Assembly (NCBI RefSeq): GCF_014648435.1
Contig: NZ_BMRC01000011.1
Coordinates: forward strand, 248,001 to 312,000
Length of the DNA: 64,000 nucleotides
Origin: Nonomuraea spiralis
GTDB lineage: Bacteria > Actinomycetota > Actinomycetes > Streptosporangiales > Streptosporangiaceae
Direction of reading: 5' to 3'
Under the pieces are notes generated by a model that was not told where the DNA came from, ran no database searches, and saw only the letters and a list, made by a program, of their open reading frames with translations. Positions 8,839-17,500 of this stretch are shown here, one piece after another. The position numbers were made by a program, and so were the translations under genes. Position 1 is the stretch's first letter, and every line of letters starts with the position of its first letter.

Positions 8839-9348
8839 TTGGACGCTCATGACGGCTTCCGCGAGTTCGTCATCGCCCGGCAACAGGCGCTGATGCGGAC
8901 CGCCTATCTGCTCGTGGGCGACCCCCACCAGGCCGAGGACCTGCTCCAGAGCGTGCTGGTCAAGATCGTGGCGCACTGGCCCAGGCTGGCGCGGGACGGC
9001 AACCCGGAGGCGTACACCCGCCGGGCGCTGGTCAACCAGTACATCTCGTGGCGGCGGCGCCCGAGCCGCGAGCTGCCGAGCGCCGACCCGCCCGAGCACG
9101 GGATCAGCTACGACGAGGCCGCGCTCGACCGGATCGTGCTCCGCCAGGCGCTGGGCAAGCTGACCCGCAAGCAGCGCGCGGTGATCGTCCTGCGTTTCTG
9201 GGAGGACCTCACCGAGGCCCAGACGGCAGACGTGCTCGGCTGCGCGGTCGGCACGGTGAAGAGCCAGACCCACCACGCGCTGGCACGCCTGCGCGAACTC
9301 GCTCCCGACCTGATGGACTCACGAGCCGCTCAGGAGATGGCCCGATGA
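8839..9348 (+). CDS. SigE-family RNA polymerase sigma factor
   Basis: Extracytoplasmic-function sigma factor of the SigE70 family found in actinomycetes, 169 residues. Region 2 spans 'EFVIARQQALMRTAYLLVGD' to 'AYTRRALVNQYISWRRR', and region 4 includes 'LTRKQRAVIVLRFWEDLTEAQ' with its helix-turn-helix 'VLGCAVGTVKSQTHHALARL'. I chose TTG at 8839, giving the usual 'DAHDGFREFV' beginning behind a GAAGGGAG ribosome site; an upstream ATG at 8776 would add 21 unrelated residues. The stop overlaps the next ATG (ATGA), linking it to a membrane protein that is the likely regulator. Confidence 0.9.
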   Translation: MDAHDGFREFVIARQQALMRTAYLLVGDPHQAEDLLQSVLVKIVAHWPRLARDGNPEAYTRRALVNQYISWRRRPSRELPSADPPEHGISYDEAALDRIVLRQALGKLTRKQRAVIVLRFWEDLTEAQTADVLGCAVGTVKSQTHHALARLRELAPDLMDSRAAQEMAR

Positions 9349-10472
9349 CCAGACTGCGTGACGCACTCGACGGCATCGCCGGGGAGGCCCCTCCGGCGAA
9401 CCTGGCGGAGCTGGCCGAGCTGGCCGTGACCGGATACCGGCGCAGACGCCGGGCCACGGCGACGCTGGCGGCCGTCGCGACGGTCGCGGTGCTGACCGGG
9501 GTGACGGCGACCGTGCTGCTCGCGATGCCGCGGCGGATGGAGAGCGCCGCGGCGGGAAGCCCGGCCGCCGTGCCGACGCTGCCCACCGGCCAGGTGGGGG
9601 TGCTCAGCCACGCCTACAGGCCGGGCTGCCGGCCGCCCGAGAGAAAGGGCGGGCCGGCCGACTGCACGGCGGCGGAATGGCTGGTGGTCACGCGCGACGG
9701 CGTGACGTACCGGATGCCCCAGGCACTCGCGGAGACCAAGAGGTGGCAGGTGCCCGTCGCGATCAGCCGCGACGGGCGCATGCTCGCCTACTACAGCAGG
9801 GAGGCGGGGGCGCACGTCGTCCGCGACATGGTGACCGGCGCGGAGACGGTCTCCCCGGTCGCGGTGCCGGAGGAGCGGATCGGCCGCGGCTCCATGCTCG
9901 TGGTCTCCGACGACGGCCGCTACGTGGCCTTCGACCCGCGCGAGGGCACCAAGGACCCGGGCCTGCTGATCGACATGCGGACCGGCAAGACGGTGTCGGT
10001 GCCCGGCGTGTACGAACCGGTCAGCATCAAGGACGGCGTCGCCGAACTCGTCCGGTACGTCAAGACCGACCTGCTGCTGATGCCGGTCACCGGCGGCGGC
10101 CGGCCGGTGCGCTTCGACGGCGTCTTCATCATGTTCAGCGAGCTGGCCCCGGACGGCCGCACGGTGGCCGCCTTCGAGTTCCCGGACAAGGGGAAGGGCA
10201 CGCCCGAATACATCACCCGCAGGCTCACCCTGCTCGACGCCCGGTCCGGCCGCACCCTGCGGAAGGTGGCCGTGAAGGGCCTGCCGAAGGGCGCCGGCAT
10301 CCGCGGAACCACGATCTGGCAGAGCCCGTCGGAGGTCACGCTCCTCGTCCAGCGCGGGCAGGTCGTCCGCGCCTACGCGGTGGACGTCCGCACCGGCGGG
10401 ACCCGGCTGGTGACCGAGTATTCCGGGGTTGGGAAGTCAAGCGAGGCCGTGCCCGGAGCCGCCGGGTTGTGA
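9345..10472 (+). CDS. Membrane-anchored propeller-like protein coupled to SigE-type sigma
   Basis: Hypothetical protein of 375 residues. Residues 1-32 are cytoplasmic, a basic stretch and one transmembrane helix follow at about 33-60, and the rest is extracellular with repeated segments such as 'AISRDGRMLAYYSREAG', 'VVSDDGRYVAFDP' and 'ELAPDGRTVAAFEF', typical of TolB/WD40-like blades. It overlaps the sigma gene by four bases. Many actinobacterial SigE-family operons have a protein like this in the anti-sigma position, so it may hold or tune the sigma factor; no zinc HxxxCxxC motif is present. Function is inferred from position. Confidence 0.8.
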   Translation: MTRLRDALDGIAGEAPPANLAELAELAVTGYRRRRRATATLAAVATVAVLTGVTATVLLAMPRRMESAAAGSPAAVPTLPTGQVGVLSHAYRPGCRPPERKGGPADCTAAEWLVVTRDGVTYRMPQALAETKRWQVPVAISRDGRMLAYYSREAGAHVVRDMVTGAETVSPVAVPEERIGRGSMLVVSDDGRYVAFDPREGTKDPGLLIDMRTGKTVSVPGVYEPVSIKDGVAELVRYVKTDLLLMPVTGGGRPVRFDGVFIMFSELAPDGRTVAAFEFPDKGKGTPEYITRRLTLLDARSGRTLRKVAVKGLPKGAGIRGTTIWQSPSEVTLLVQRGQVVRAYAVDVRTGGTRLVTEYSGVGKSSEAVPGAAGL

Positions 10473-10480
10473 GACCCCCG

Positions 10481-10515
10481 GGAGCGCTGCCCGTACGGAG
10501 GCCGGGCGGCGCTCC
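10481..10515. terminator. Hairpin terminator between convergent genes
   Basis: GGAGCGC-T-GCCCG pairs with CGGGC-G-GCGCTCC around a nine-base loop, one T-G mismatch in a 13-bp stem. It lies 9 bases after the propeller gene and 43 before the end of the convergent DUF3040 gene, so it may serve both. There is no U-run, as usual in GC-rich actinomycetes. Confidence 0.6.
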
Positions 10516-10557
10516 GCCACGGGACGCGGGCCGGAGGCGTGCTTCCCCGGCGTCCGG

Positions 10558-10845
10558 TCAATGCCAGGTGACCTGGGGCGAGGTGGTCACCACCTCGCGG
10601 GTGGGACGCGGCGCGGGCGGCGTACGCGGGCGGCCGGCCGCGACGAACACGACCGCCGACAACAGCGACATGGCGACCACGATGATCAGGACGAACGCCA
10701 TCTCCCGCCGGGTCACCGGGCAGCGGCGGCGCCGGGCCGGCTTGGCGTTGAGCGCGTCGATGCGGCAGGCGAAGTCGCGGTCCTGCCAGCGCAGATCCTG
10801 CTCGATCTCGGCCAGGATGCGGCGTTCGCGGTCCGACAGGCTCAT
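10558..10845 (-). CDS. DUF3040 domain small membrane protein
   Basis: A 95-residue protein with the DUF3040 N-terminus 'MSLSDRERRILAEIEQDLR', a positively charged segment 'KPARRRRCPVTRRE' and one transmembrane helix 'MAFVLIIVVAMSLLSAVVFVAAG'. DUF3040 proteins are common in actinobacteria and have no assigned function. The ATG overlaps the stop of a predicted 22-residue reading frame (10842-10910), suggesting translational coupling. The C-terminal tail is short and proline-rich. Confidence 0.85.
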   Translation of the reverse strand: MSLSDRERRILAEIEQDLRWQDRDFACRIDALNAKPARRRRCPVTRREMAFVLIIVVAMSLLSAVVFVAAGRPRTPPAPRPTREVVTTSPQVTWH

Positions 10846-10910
10846 GGCCGCCGCTCCCGTTCCGCGACGCCGTGTGCGGGGGCGGGCGGTGAGGTCAGCG
10901 GTTCGGTCAT
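10842..10910 (-). CDS. Possible 22-residue leader peptide coupled to DUF3040 gene
   Basis: Reading frame MTEPLTSPPAPAHGVAERER plus RP, beginning with ATG at 10910 behind a good ribosome site (GGAGAA about four bases upstream). Its stop overlaps the DUF3040 start as ATGA. The DUF3040 ATG lacks an obvious ribosome site of its own, so reading this frame could deliver ribosomes to it. No homologue is known to me, and it could be untranslated; the frame also extends upstream without a supported start. Confidence 0.35.
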   Translation of the reverse strand: MTEPLTSPPAPAHGVAERERRP

Positions 10911-11054
10911 GTCGTTCTCCGTCGCTCCCGGTCGGAAGTGGCCCCCGGTCCGGGGCAGTCCTGGTCGGAGGGCGTCCCCGCCTCGTGGGCGTGCCTCTGT
11001 GGTGGCGCGGGCGGTTTCGCCGGCGCCCCCCACAGGCCCGCGCTCCTCCCGTAC

Positions 11055-11094
11055 CCGGGGGCGCAGGCTCGATGCGGTGCCTTACTGCGCCCGG
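11055..11094. terminator. Stem-loop downstream of dps
   Basis: CCGGGGGCGCAG (11055-11066) pairs with CTGCGCCCGG (11085-11094) with one bulged G around an 18-base loop. It lies about 90-130 bases downstream of the leftward dps gene and upstream of the DUF3040 unit, so it may end the dps transcript. The rest of 11095-11184 holds nothing recognisable. Confidence 0.4.
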
Positions 11095-11184
11095 AATGAA
11101 CCGTTACGCCCGGAGGGCGATGTCCACAGAAATCCAGACATTTCCTTCACCTGCGATCGGCTCCCGGCTTACCGGGGCCCCCGA

Positions 11185-11787
11185 TCACCTCCCCGGCTTC
11201 TCCACCAGCGGGGTGTCGACCAGGTGCTCGATCAGGAACCAGGTCTGCAGCTCGTTCGTCCTGATGACGTCGGAGACCAGCAGGTCGTTGGTGCCGTCGT
11301 CACCCATCTCCTGCGCCCGGTTCGCCGCGTCGTGGGCGGCCACGAGGATGGTCTCGTGCGCCTCGATCAGGCGCGAGAGCATGGCCGGCACCTCCTCGCA
11401 GCCGTTCGGCGGACGCGGGATCACCGTGATCTCGGCCACGTGGCGCGGGTCGCCCACCGCGACGCCGCCGAGGGTCTGGACGCGCTCGGCCATCTCGTCC
11501 ACCAGCTCGACCTGCTCCGAGGCGTGCTTGTCCAGCAGCAGGTGGAGCTGGTAGAAGGTCGGGCCGCGCATCAGCCAGTGGTGCTTCTTGTAGAGGCTGT
11601 AGAGGATCTGGGTGTCGGCCAGGATCTGGTTGAGCCGCTGGCAGGAGTACTCGCGGGCGTCGCGGGAGAGGCCGAGCGGGAACATCCGCACGCTGCCGAA
11701 CTCCTGGATCTCCACGCCGTTGACGTGCAGCCACGGCTGGCTGTCGGGCTTCGACCGGGTGGGCTTGGTGGCACGTTTGGTTGGCAC
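11185..11787 (-). CDS. dps: Dps-family DNA-binding ferritin-like protein
   Basis: DNA-protection protein of starved or stressed cells: it forms a dodecamer, oxidises Fe(II) with peroxide and stores iron. From GTG at 11787 it has 200 residues and all ferroxidase ligands at the family spacing: H70, H82, D86, D97 and E101, within 'KKHHWLMRGPTFYQLHLLLD' and 'ELVDEMAERVQTLGG'. A lysine/arginine-rich N-terminus (residues 1-14) may contact DNA. The start is set by GAGGAG, which abuts the ATG at 11793 and is spaced six bases from this GTG. It stands alone, divergent from a small acidic gene. Confidence 0.9.
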   Translation of the reverse strand: MPTKRATKPTRSKPDSQPWLHVNGVEIQEFGSVRMFPLGLSRDAREYSCQRLNQILADTQILYSLYKKHHWLMRGPTFYQLHLLLDKHASEQVELVDEMAERVQTLGGVAVGDPRHVAEITVIPRPPNGCEEVPAMLSRLIEAHETILVAAHDAANRAQEMGDDGTNDLLVSDVIRTNELQTWFLIEHLVDTPLVEKPGR

Positions 11788-11980
11788 GTACATCTCCTCA
11801 GATAGTCGGAACAATCGCCCGGAAACCTCCCCTCCGCCGCGCCAAGGGCCCCCACGAGCCTGCACAAGAGCCGGTCAACAAGCGCCGGTCGGCATCCGGC
11901 GGCGTACCCGTTTGCCCGCAGGTCGCGGGGGTAGCCGGAACGAGGGCACGGGGGCGCCCCCGCGCCCATCTTCCGGGGGG

Positions 11981-12124
11981 ATGACGATGATGCGACGCAA
12001 GGAACCCGAGGAGCCGGAGACACCGGCGGCCGACCTCGAAGGTCCGCAGGACGAGGAACCGTACGACGAGGAGCGCGAACGCTTCGAACACCTCAAGGAA
12101 CTGAACCCGGACGACTTCGAGTAG
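11981..12124 (+). CDS. Small acidic hypothetical protein
   Basis: A 47-residue, strongly charged protein: basic 'MMRRK' at the start, then a Glu/Asp/Pro-rich body ('EPEEPETPAADLEGPQDEEP') ending 'LKELNPDDFE'. ATG at 11981 or 11987 follows a run of G that can act as ribosome site; 11987 has the better spacing. It is probably disordered and soluble. I do not recognise a family. It is divergent from dps, with about 190 bases between them. Confidence 0.5.
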   Translation: MTMMRRKEPEEPETPAADLEGPQDEEPYDEERERFEHLKELNPDDFE

Positions 12125-12210
12125 CCGCGGGCCCGCGCGAAGGCCGCCAGGCGAATGTCGCCCTTGAGGGCCCTGTCGGAAAACGCTCTTCTGCCTACAG
12201 TTCGGGCAAG

Positions 12211-12262
12211 AAGGGGGCGTCCCGAGGTTGTGGCGTCTCACCCAGTGTCAGGACGCCCCCTT
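12211..12262. terminator. 12-bp inverted repeat between convergent genes
   Basis: AAGGGGGCGTCC (12211-12222) is the exact reverse complement of GGACGCCCCCTT (12251-12262), with 28 bases between. It lies between the small acidic gene and the end of the leftward GntR gene, so a bidirectional terminator is the simplest reading; the A/T ends give each strand a short U-tract. The loop is long for a terminator. No transposase lies nearby. Confidence 0.5.
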
Positions 12263-12275
12263 CCCCGTCCGACGG

Positions 12276-13091
12276 TCAGCCGCGGGCTTCGGCGTTCCTG
12301 GCCGGCACCTGCTGGAGGACCTTGTAACGAAGTCGCCACCGGTCGCCCGGCAGGACGATGACCGCCAGGTCGACGACCTGCCCGCGGCTGTTCTCCGCGA
12401 CCCGGTAGAGGACGAAGACCGGCGTACGAGGAGGGATCCGCAGTTCCTGGGCCTCTTCCGCGGTGGGCATGCGGCAGTCGAGATATTCGTCCGCGTCCAC
12501 GACCTCGTGTCCGGCCTCGGCCAGCCGGGCCCAGATGCCGCCGCTGCCCGAGTCCGGCCGCAGAAGGGCCTCGCCGCCGTCGGGGAACAGGTAGAGCGGC
12601 AGGTAGCTGGTGGCCAGGGAGGCGGGGCTGTCGTCCACCTCGTACACGCGATGCCGGTAGAGCAGCCGCATGTGGCTGCCGAAGCAGCGGACCATCTCCT
12701 CCTCGTGCACCTCCGCCGTACGGCTGCCGGACTCGAAGTGCCGCACCTGCAACTGGCGGGTGTCGATGTCGGCGAGCATGAACCGGTGCTCGGAGTCCCC
12801 TTCCAGGCGCCGGATGCCGTCGCGGAGGAACTTCCTGCGGGCCTGCCTGACCCGGCTGCCCCGCTTGGGGGTGCGATCGATGAGGCCCTCGTCCCTCAGC
12901 TGGTTGAGGGCGCGTTGGGCGGTACCGAGAGATACGCCGTACTGCTCGGCGAGAGCGATCTCGCCGGGCAGTTGATCGGTCGGATTGTTCTGGCCGTCTC
13001 TCAGGGTGTTGTTGCGGATCGCGTCGCGCAGGTCGTCCGCGATGCGCTCGTACATCGCACGCCGAGAAGGAGGTGTACGGCTTGCCGTCAC
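12276..13091 (-). CDS. GntR-family regulator with UTRA domain
   Basis: Transcription factor of 271 residues. The N-terminal GntR winged helix runs from 'MYERIADDLRDAIRNNTL' through 'QLPGEIALAEQYGVSLGTAQ' and 'ALNQLRDEGLIDRTPKRG', and the C-terminal HutC/UTRA effector domain includes 'RHRVYEVDDSPASLATSYLP' and 'RTPVFVLYRVAENSRGQVVD'. GTG at 13091 follows GGGAG; the internal ATG at 13055 is an alternative. It is divergent from a 58-residue membrane protein gene, its likely target. GntR-UTRA proteins of this sort also occur on actinomycete conjugative elements (KorSA type), but no transfer genes are seen here. Confidence 0.85.
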   Translation of the reverse strand: MTASRTPPSRRAMYERIADDLRDAIRNNTLRDGQNNPTDQLPGEIALAEQYGVSLGTAQRALNQLRDEGLIDRTPKRGSRVRQARRKFLRDGIRRLEGDSEHRFMLADIDTRQLQVRHFESGSRTAEVHEEEMVRCFGSHMRLLYRHRVYEVDDSPASLATSYLPLYLFPDGGEALLRPDSGSGGIWARLAEAGHEVVDADEYLDCRMPTAEEAQELRIPPRTPVFVLYRVAENSRGQVVDLAVIVLPGDRWRLRYKVLQQVPARNAEARG

Positions 13092-13269
13092 GAGTGGAGG
13101 CTCCCAGTTTTTCTCTACAGAAGTGGACGCTCCCCCGATCGTAGACCTCTTGGACGATTTCTCCAGTCTTCTCGTCCACATCACCCTGACCTGCTAGATA
13201 TAGACCGCTCTGCGATGGGTGTGGTGCGCTTGTCCTCCAACTTCTATATAGAAATGACGGGCGGGCATC

Positions 13270-13446
13270 ATGAACGAACCGCTTCCCCGCAACCCCCTCC
13301 CTCCTGAGCCGCGGAGGGAACGCCCCGACGTCACGCAGGCGGTGCTCACCGCCACGGTGATCGTCATCGTCCTGGCCTGGCCGGACCTCATTCCGTTCGT
13401 CTCGGTGGTCCTGGCCCTGCTGGGGCTGCGCCAGAGCTCTCGCTGA
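13270..13446 (+). CDS. Small single-helix membrane protein
   Basis: A 58-residue reading frame (ATG 13270, TGA 13444-13446). Residues 1-20 are proline- and charge-rich ('NEPLPRNPLPPEPRRERPD'), followed by a hydrophobic stretch 'AVLTATVIVIVLAWPDLIPF' and 'VSVVLALLGL', one or two membrane passes. The ribosome site is weak (GGGCGGG). Codon third positions are GC-rich in this frame, as for a real gene. Divergent from the GntR gene, separated by an AT-richer promoter region (13185-13269). Function unknown. Confidence 0.5.
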   Translation: MNEPLPRNPLPPEPRRERPDVTQAVLTATVIVIVLAWPDLIPFVSVVLALLGLRQSSR

Positions 13447-13463
13447 ACCCCCGGGGGCGGGGG

Positions 13464-13904
13464 TCAGCCGAGGTCGATGAGGGCCAGGCCGGTGGCGGGG
13501 TCGTGGCGGCGTTTCAGGTAGCGCGGCGACTGGGTGACGAGCACTTCGAGGGTCGGCCAGACCTCGCCGGACAGCAGATGGCCGCCGCGCGTCGTGCCGT
13601 CGGGCAGGCCGACGACCACATGGGCGTGCAGTTGCGGACGTACGTCGTCCTCGGCCATGGCGAAGTCGCCGATGAGGGACAGCACCTCGGTCTGGCGGTC
13701 CACCGGGATCCGGCGGTAGTCGAGCGTCTCCGGGTCGAAGAAACCCAGCGTGACCTGCCGGAACCCGCCGATGCCGGTGAGCCGGGCGGCGCGGATCCCG
13801 TTCTCGGCCGCCCACTCCGTCAGGCTCTCGACCACCTCGTCGCCGCGGTCGAGGACGACCGCGTACGTCTGCTCCTCGACCGTCGAGAGCCGCTTGCTGC
13901 GCAT
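13464..13904 (-). CDS. PPC/DUF296 domain protein
   Basis: A 146-residue stand-alone PPC (plants and prokaryotes conserved, DUF296) domain. The metal-binding-like motif 'LHAHVVVG' and the family signature 'GGHLLSGEVWPTLEVLV' are clear. In plants this domain accompanies AT-hooks; bacterial versions are trimers of uncertain function, usually labelled DNA-binding without proof. It is convergent with the small membrane protein and lies beside a secreted-protein gene. ATG at 13904. Confidence 0.85.
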   Translation of the reverse strand: MRSKRLSTVEEQTYAVVLDRGDEVVESLTEWAAENGIRAARLTGIGGFRQVTLGFFDPETLDYRRIPVDRQTEVLSLIGDFAMAEDDVRPQLHAHVVVGLPDGTTRGGHLLSGEVWPTLEVLVTQSPRYLKRRHDPATGLALIDLG

Positions 13905-13941
13905 GACGGACCCCTGCCCGCAGGGCGGGCGGGCAACCCGG

Positions 13942-14493
13942 TCACTTCCAGACGGCCTTGGCCAGGATGTTCCCGAGTCCGGGCGTCTTCCACTGGTCGA
14001 CGACCAGCACCTTCTCCTTGCGCAGGTACCAGATGCGCTGGGTGTAGGCCACCGAGGTCGGCTTGCTCGTCTTCGTCTGGCAGGTCAGCCTCCACTCCGT
14101 GAAGCGGGCCGTACGCCCGGCCCCCACGGCGACGGTCGAGGTACGGGCGGGCTTGACGGGCTGAACCCCCTCCCAGTAACGCTTGTCGGGGACGCACTCC
14201 ATCACCCCGCTGCTGGGGTGGTACGGCGCGCCCACCTTGTACGGGCCGCCCTCGGAGGCGTAGGCGATGTCCCGCGCCCCGCCGATGGAGAACCCGGGGC
14301 ACTCCGTCGCCCGCTTGGAGCAGGCGCCGGTCACCACCTCCAGGCCGCCCACCGGGTCTTTCTTCACTTTCCACGCGGCCGGGATCTGGATGGTGAACCC
14401 CTGGAACGATACGGACTTCGTGGCTTGCGCGGGCGTTCCGGTCAGGACGAGCGCGGCGCTGAGCGTCAAGGTCATGAGCACGGCGGTGATCAT
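13942..14493 (-). CDS. Secreted hypothetical protein
   Basis: A 183-residue protein with a Sec signal peptide (hydrophobic 'AVLMTLTLSAALVLTGT', cleavage probably after 'PAQA'). The mature part has four cysteines (in 'GACSKRATECPG', 'MECVPD' and 'LTCQTK'), which could form two disulfides, and starts with 'VSFQGFTIQIPAAWKV', a beginning often seen in small actinobacterial cell-envelope proteins. No named domain is recognised. Its promoter region is shared divergently with the kinase gene at 14581. Confidence 0.75.
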   Translation of the reverse strand: MITAVLMTLTLSAALVLTGTPAQATKSVSFQGFTIQIPAAWKVKKDPVGGLEVVTGACSKRATECPGFSIGGARDIAYASEGGPYKVGAPYHPSSGVMECVPDKRYWEGVQPVKPARTSTVAVGAGRTARFTEWRLTCQTKTSKPTSVAYTQRIWYLRKEKVLVVDQWKTPGLGNILAKAVWK

Positions 14494-14539
14494 AGGTCAC
14501 GCTCCGAGAACCCTGTCAAGGGCGGATATTTCGGGAAAA

Positions 14540-14584
14540 ATGATCGCAACTTTCTGGTCGATCACCGCATCCAACGTGCCGTGA
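14540..14584 (+). CDS. Possible 14-residue leader reading frame before kinase gene
   Basis: ATG at 14540 opens MIATFWSITASNVP and stops at 14582-14584, overlapping the GTG at 14581 used for the kinase as GTGA. The kinase GTG lacks a clear ribosome site, so coupling through this short frame is conceivable. The short frame's own ribosome site is also weak; the kinase message may instead be leaderless. Confidence 0.2.
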   Translation: MIATFWSITASNVP

Positions 14585-17500
14585 ACGTGCTGACCGCGGA
14601 AGATCCGCAACGCCTGGGCGACTACTGGCTCGCCGGACGGCTGGGCGTCGGCGGTCAGGGCGTCGTCTACGAGGGCTACGCCGAGGACGGCGCCAGAGTG
14701 GCGATCAAGGTCCTGCACGGCGACGAGGCCGGACGGCTGGCCAAGGAGGCCGAGACGGCGCGCCGGGTCGCCTCGTTCTGCACCGCCCGCGTGCTGGCCG
14801 CCGAGCTGGACGGCCCGCGGCCCTACATCGTCAGCGAGTACGTCGCCGGCCCGAGCCTGCGCCAGGCGATCGCCGGGGGCCGCCGGTTCCTCGGCGGCGA
14901 CCTGCACCGCCTGGCCACGGCGGTGGCCACGGCGCTCACCGCCATCCACGAGGCCGGCGTGGTGCACCGCGACCTCAAACCGGACAACGTGCTGCTGGGC
15001 CCGGACGGCCCGCGGGTCATCGACTTCGGCATCGCGCGGACCGCCGAGATGTCGCTGACCGCGACCGGCCTGGTCACCGGCACGCCGACGTACATGGCGC
15101 CCGAGGTGTTCGGCGGGCAGCGGGCCGGCGCGCCCGCGGACGTGTTCGCCTGGGGCTGCGTCGTCCTGTACGCGGCCACGGGCACCGACCCGTTCGAGGC
15201 CGAAAGCCTGGGCGGGGTCATGCACCGGGTGTTGTCGGCCACCCCCGACCTGTCCGCGGTGCCGGAGTCGCTGCGCCCGCTGGTGTCGGCGGCGCTGAGC
15301 AAGGAGCCCGGCCTGCGTCCCGAGGCCCGCCAACTGCTGCTCGCGCTGGTCAGCGGGGACGGCGGCCTGGACACCGGACGCCTGCTCGAACGGGGACGCG
15401 CCGCCGCGCGCGTGGCCGGGACCGGCGGCGACCCCGCGCTCGGCACGCTGGCCGAGGACTCCTACGAGCTGCTCGCCCCGGCCGAACGGGAGCTGGCGCC
15501 CGAGGTGTTCCTGCGCCTGTTCACCGTGGACGGGCAGGGCGAGCTGACCATCCGCAGGGCCCGCCTGGACGAGCTGGTGGCGGGCAGGCCGGCGGGCGAG
15601 GTCCCGGCGGTGACCAGGATCCTGGAGGTGTTCGCGTACCTGCTGGGCCGTGACGGCGAGCAGGTCTGGCTGGCCCGCCCGGCCCTGCCGCACGCCTGGC
15701 CGCGGCTGCGGCGCTGGATCGAGGCCAACAGGGAAGGACTGGCCGTCCACGCGCCGATCCTGGCCGCCGTCCGGCGCTGGGACGAGGGCGGCCGCAGGGA
15801 CGGCGGCCTGTTCCACGGCACGATGCTCGACGAGGCCCTGAACTGGGCCGCCACCGTCCGCCGCGACATCAGGCTGTCCCAGGCCGAGCGCGACTTCCTG
15901 GAGTCGTCGGCGCGGCTGGGCAAACGCCGGGCCCGCCGCGCCCGGCTCCTGACGCTGAGCCTGGCGGGGCTGCTGGTGGTCGCGCTGGCCGCGGGCGGCA
16001 TGGCCGTCCAGCAGAGCCGGGTCGCCGCCGCCCGCGCCGACGAGTTGCACGACCGCCTGACGACGTCGGAGTCCACGCGCCTGGCCGCGCGCTCCGAGGC
16101 GGCCGGGCGCGACGATCCCGTGCTCGCCGGGCTGCTCGCCGTCGCCGCCTGGCGGCTGCGGGCGACACCGCAGGCCAGGGCGGCGCTGACCGCCGCGCTC
16201 GCGCGGCGCGAGCGCGGCATGTTCCGCGACCCGGCCGCCGCGCGCGGCACGTTGCGGGCGCTGGCCGCCGACGGGCGCACGCTGGTCAGCGTCGGCCAGG
16301 ACGCGGCCCGGCTGTGGGACGTGCGCACGGGCCGCCGCACCACGCTGATCTCCGGCCTGGGCCTCGGCGGCGAGCGGGTGACCGACATCGGATTGTCCCC
16401 CTCGGGCCGCACGCTGGTCGCGGCCACCGCGCGCCGCGCCCGCGCCTGGGACACCGCCACCGGACGGCCGATCTCCACCTGGCCGCGCCGCCGGTCCCGT
16501 GACCTGACCGAGGGCTGGACGGACGCCGTCCGCCGGCACGAAGGCAGGAAGGTGATCGTCAGACCGGACGACAGCGGGCAGTGGAACGTCGCCGACGCCG
16601 CCGATCCCGCCGCCAGACGCGGCACGCAGAGCCCCGACGGGCGGTGGCTGGCCATGTCCGGCGACGGGACCCTGACCCTGACCCAGCTCAAGGAGGGCTG
16701 GACGGAGGAGGTCGGCGAGGGCACGGAAGGCGCCTGGAACAAGGGCGGCCCCGTCTTCGACCGCTCCGGCCGGCTGCTGGCCACCGTCACCGACACCACC
16801 GTCCAGTTCTGGCGCCTGCCCGACACCCACCTGCTGAGCGCCGTCCCGGTACGCGGCGACGGGGACACCGGGACGCCGCCGGCCGCCGCCTTCGACGGTA
16901 CGACCTTCCGCTACCTCGTCGGCGACCAGGTGTTCGCCGTGGACGTCGCCGACCTGCTGACCGAGCCGGCCGAGGGCCCGCCGTACGAGCGGGCCGACTT
17001 CGGCGAGGACGGGCTGCACCTCGTCATGGACGGCACCCTGCACCCGGTCGGCAAGGGAGGCCCGGTCCAGGGCGGGACGTCCGGACGCCTGCCCGCCTCG
17101 GACGCGCTCGGCTTCAGCCGCGACGGCCGGCGGCTCGCCCTGCTGTCCGGGCACGACGTCACCGTCCTGGACACCGCGACGAGGAAGCCCGTGGCCGCTT
17201 TCACCGCTGGTACGGGCGGCACACGGCCCCAGGTCGTCCGTTTCAGCCCCGACGGCGGCCGGGTCGCGCTCGTGCTCGACGGCCCGGGAAGCGGCACGGA
17301 CGCGGTCGAGCTCTGGGACTGGCAGGCGCGGCGCCGCCTGTGGAGCACGCGCGCGGGCGGGGTCGTGGACCTGGCGTTCTCCCCCGACGGCGGACGGCTG
17401 GCGCTGACCGGGCTGGACGTACGCCTGCTGCGGGCGGCGGACGGCAAGGCGGCCGGCTCGCCGTTCGGCGCGTACGGCCAGGGTGTGCTGGGGAACTGGG

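Noticed and set aside
12211..12262. Perfect 12-bp inverted repeat as a transposon end
   Set aside because: No transposase or target duplication is visible; the spot between convergent genes fits a terminator.
13092..13200. Open frame upstream of the GntR start reading VDEKTGEIVQEVYDRG and onward
   Set aside because: It reads like protein and has moderate third-position GC, but it lacks a good start and continues only as shadow sequence through the GntR gene.
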